From the IMG/VR virus record IMGVR_UViG_3300045303_000151, positions 1 to 27,952 of that record: a stretch of 27,952 bases of DNA; one strand, written 5' to 3'. Both the position numbers and the translations under genes were made by a program. The notes below the pieces were generated by a model. That model made no database searches, was not told the DNA's origin, and worked only from the letters and a program-made list of their open reading frames with translations. This document shows, piece after piece, positions 27,297 through 27,952 of the stretch (the first letter of the stretch is position 1; every line of letters starts with the position of its first letter). Origin of the DNA: a virus.

Positions 27297-27952
27297 CGCG
27301 CCGTCGCAGCTCCGATTTGCTTCGCGAGCGACTGGTTGCTCTGGAACAAGGTGCGTCCCAGTTCATCCTTGTTGGCATTGCCCTGAATCATGATCGGCTG
27401 CGAGATGTTGATAGTGGTATGGCCGGGGCCGGTCGCGGTGCGCCTGGCGCCCATCGGATCGACGAAGATGCGCTCGCCGCTGGCCACCGGTATCGTCGCG
27501 ACCATGTTGTCGTTCGCGCTATAGCCACCCGGCACGTCGACCCAGCCGCCAGTCGCCATGCCCTGGCTGCGAAAACCGATGTGACTCGTTCTGGGGTCCT
27601 GGGTGTAATACGGCGACAACAGATCCTGGTTGGTGGCGTTCAGGCTGTCGGTGGATTTGGTCAGCTCTTCAATCGATTGCCGGAGTTGCGCCATCTGGTC
27701 TTGTTGCGCAATGCTGGTGGGGCGCGATTGCAGCCATTGCATTTCGGCCCTGAGATTAGCGGCTTGCGTTGCCTTGTCCGACGTCTGTCGATTCAATGCG
27801 TCCGTCAACGAGCTGACCTGACTGATGATATCGGATTCGTTGATGGCCTGCTGTAGAACGAGATTGTTCGATCCAGACTGGATTCCGCTGGGCGATCCAA
27901 CCACTCCACCCATCACAGCAGGGCGGGCCTGTTGCGCCATGGCAAAGGACAA
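27293..27952 (-). CDS. Tape measure protein, C-terminal part (cut by the window edge)
   Basis: 219 aa are visible and the frame is still open at the right edge, so the N-terminus is missing. Residues about 35-110 form a coiled coil (SLTDALNRQTSDKATQAANL, QDQMAQLRQSIEELTKS). The C-terminus holds GGWVDVPGGYSANDNMVATI followed by ASGERIFVDPMG and a beta-rich end, ASGERI.V.P being typical of tape-measure C-termini. The protein sets tail length and is threaded into the host during infection. The order of the genes after it supports the identification. Confidence 0.75.
   Translation of the reverse strand: MSFAMAQQARPAVMGGVVGSPSGIQSGSNNLVLQQAINESDIISQVSSLTDALNRQTSDKATQAANLRAEMQWLQSRPTSIAQQDQMAQLRQSIEELTKSTDSLNATNQDLLSPYYTQDPRTSHIGFRSQGMATGGWVDVPGGYSANDNMVATIPVASGERIFVDPMGARRTATGPGHTTINISQPIMIQGNANKDELGRTLFQSNQSLAKQIGAATAR

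Noticed and set aside
1-27952. tRNA or rRNA genes
   Set aside because: No cloverleaf with a T-loop GTTCRA box and CCA-type end, and no rRNA-like stretch, was noticed on either strand. This was by eye only, so a tRNA-scanning program could still find one.

Overview
The window is temperate, tailed-phage DNA from an alphaproteobacterial host, most likely of the Bradyrhizobium/Rhodopseudomonas group. The reasons are the high G+C, a GcrA-family regulator (a family confined to Alphaproteobacteria), tail genes of the gene-transfer-agent type (DUF2460, DUF2163, GTA-like hub), and an integrase N-terminus of a kind I know from Bradyrhizobium integrases. No host gene, tRNA, rRNA or CRISPR array was seen. 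It may be a prophage or a free phage genome. The packaging and head genes are not in the window. An HNH gene leaves to the left and the tape-measure gene enters from the right.

Layout. (1) 19-372 (-): HNH nuclease of the kind found beside terminase genes. (2) 408-1690 (+): a promoter and five very small genes (coiled-coil/membrane proteins, one HTH, one exported), closed by a large inverted repeat. (3) 11637 down to 1706 (-): the leftward early operon, mostly joined by 4-bp ATGA/GTGA overlaps. It runs Cro-like regulator, HNH-SF2 helicase fusion, unknown, winged helix, Erf annealing protein, YqaJ nuclease, three small unknowns, GIY-YIG protein, integrase, DUF1376 protein, Xis-like HTH and a possible late regulator. 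(4) 11637-12114: the immunity region, with divergent cro/cI-like genes and five copies of one operator, AGGAC-N5-GTCCT. (5) 12085-17228 (+): the rightward operon, with a long structured leader, a GcrA-like regulator, a tandem array of small genes sharing a C-terminal tail cassette, an O-acyltransferase and a tiny membrane protein. (6) 27952 down to 17225 (-): late genes, running tape measure (partial), DUF2460, DUF2163, hub with LamG domain, small tail proteins, SPRY-like protein, tail fibre, a lysis group (membrane/periplasmic protein, 31-aa membrane protein, two-domain GH25 endolysin), Pro/Gly-rich protein, two-TM protein and a beta-helix tailspike. No sheath gene is seen, which suggests a siphovirus-like tail.

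How it works together. The repressor pair probably controls both early promoters through the same operator arrangement: one operator lies inside the -35/-10 spacer and a second lies 24 bp upstream. The leftward operon supplies recombination-dependent replication (helicase, Erf, YqaJ) and integration/excision. The rightward operon supplies host-modifying functions. The most unusual points are the tail-cassette gene array, the GIY-YIG nuclease carrying an integrase-type N-terminus next to the integrase, the repeated operator set, and the leader with mutually exclusive hairpins. All family assignments are by reading; no database search was run.
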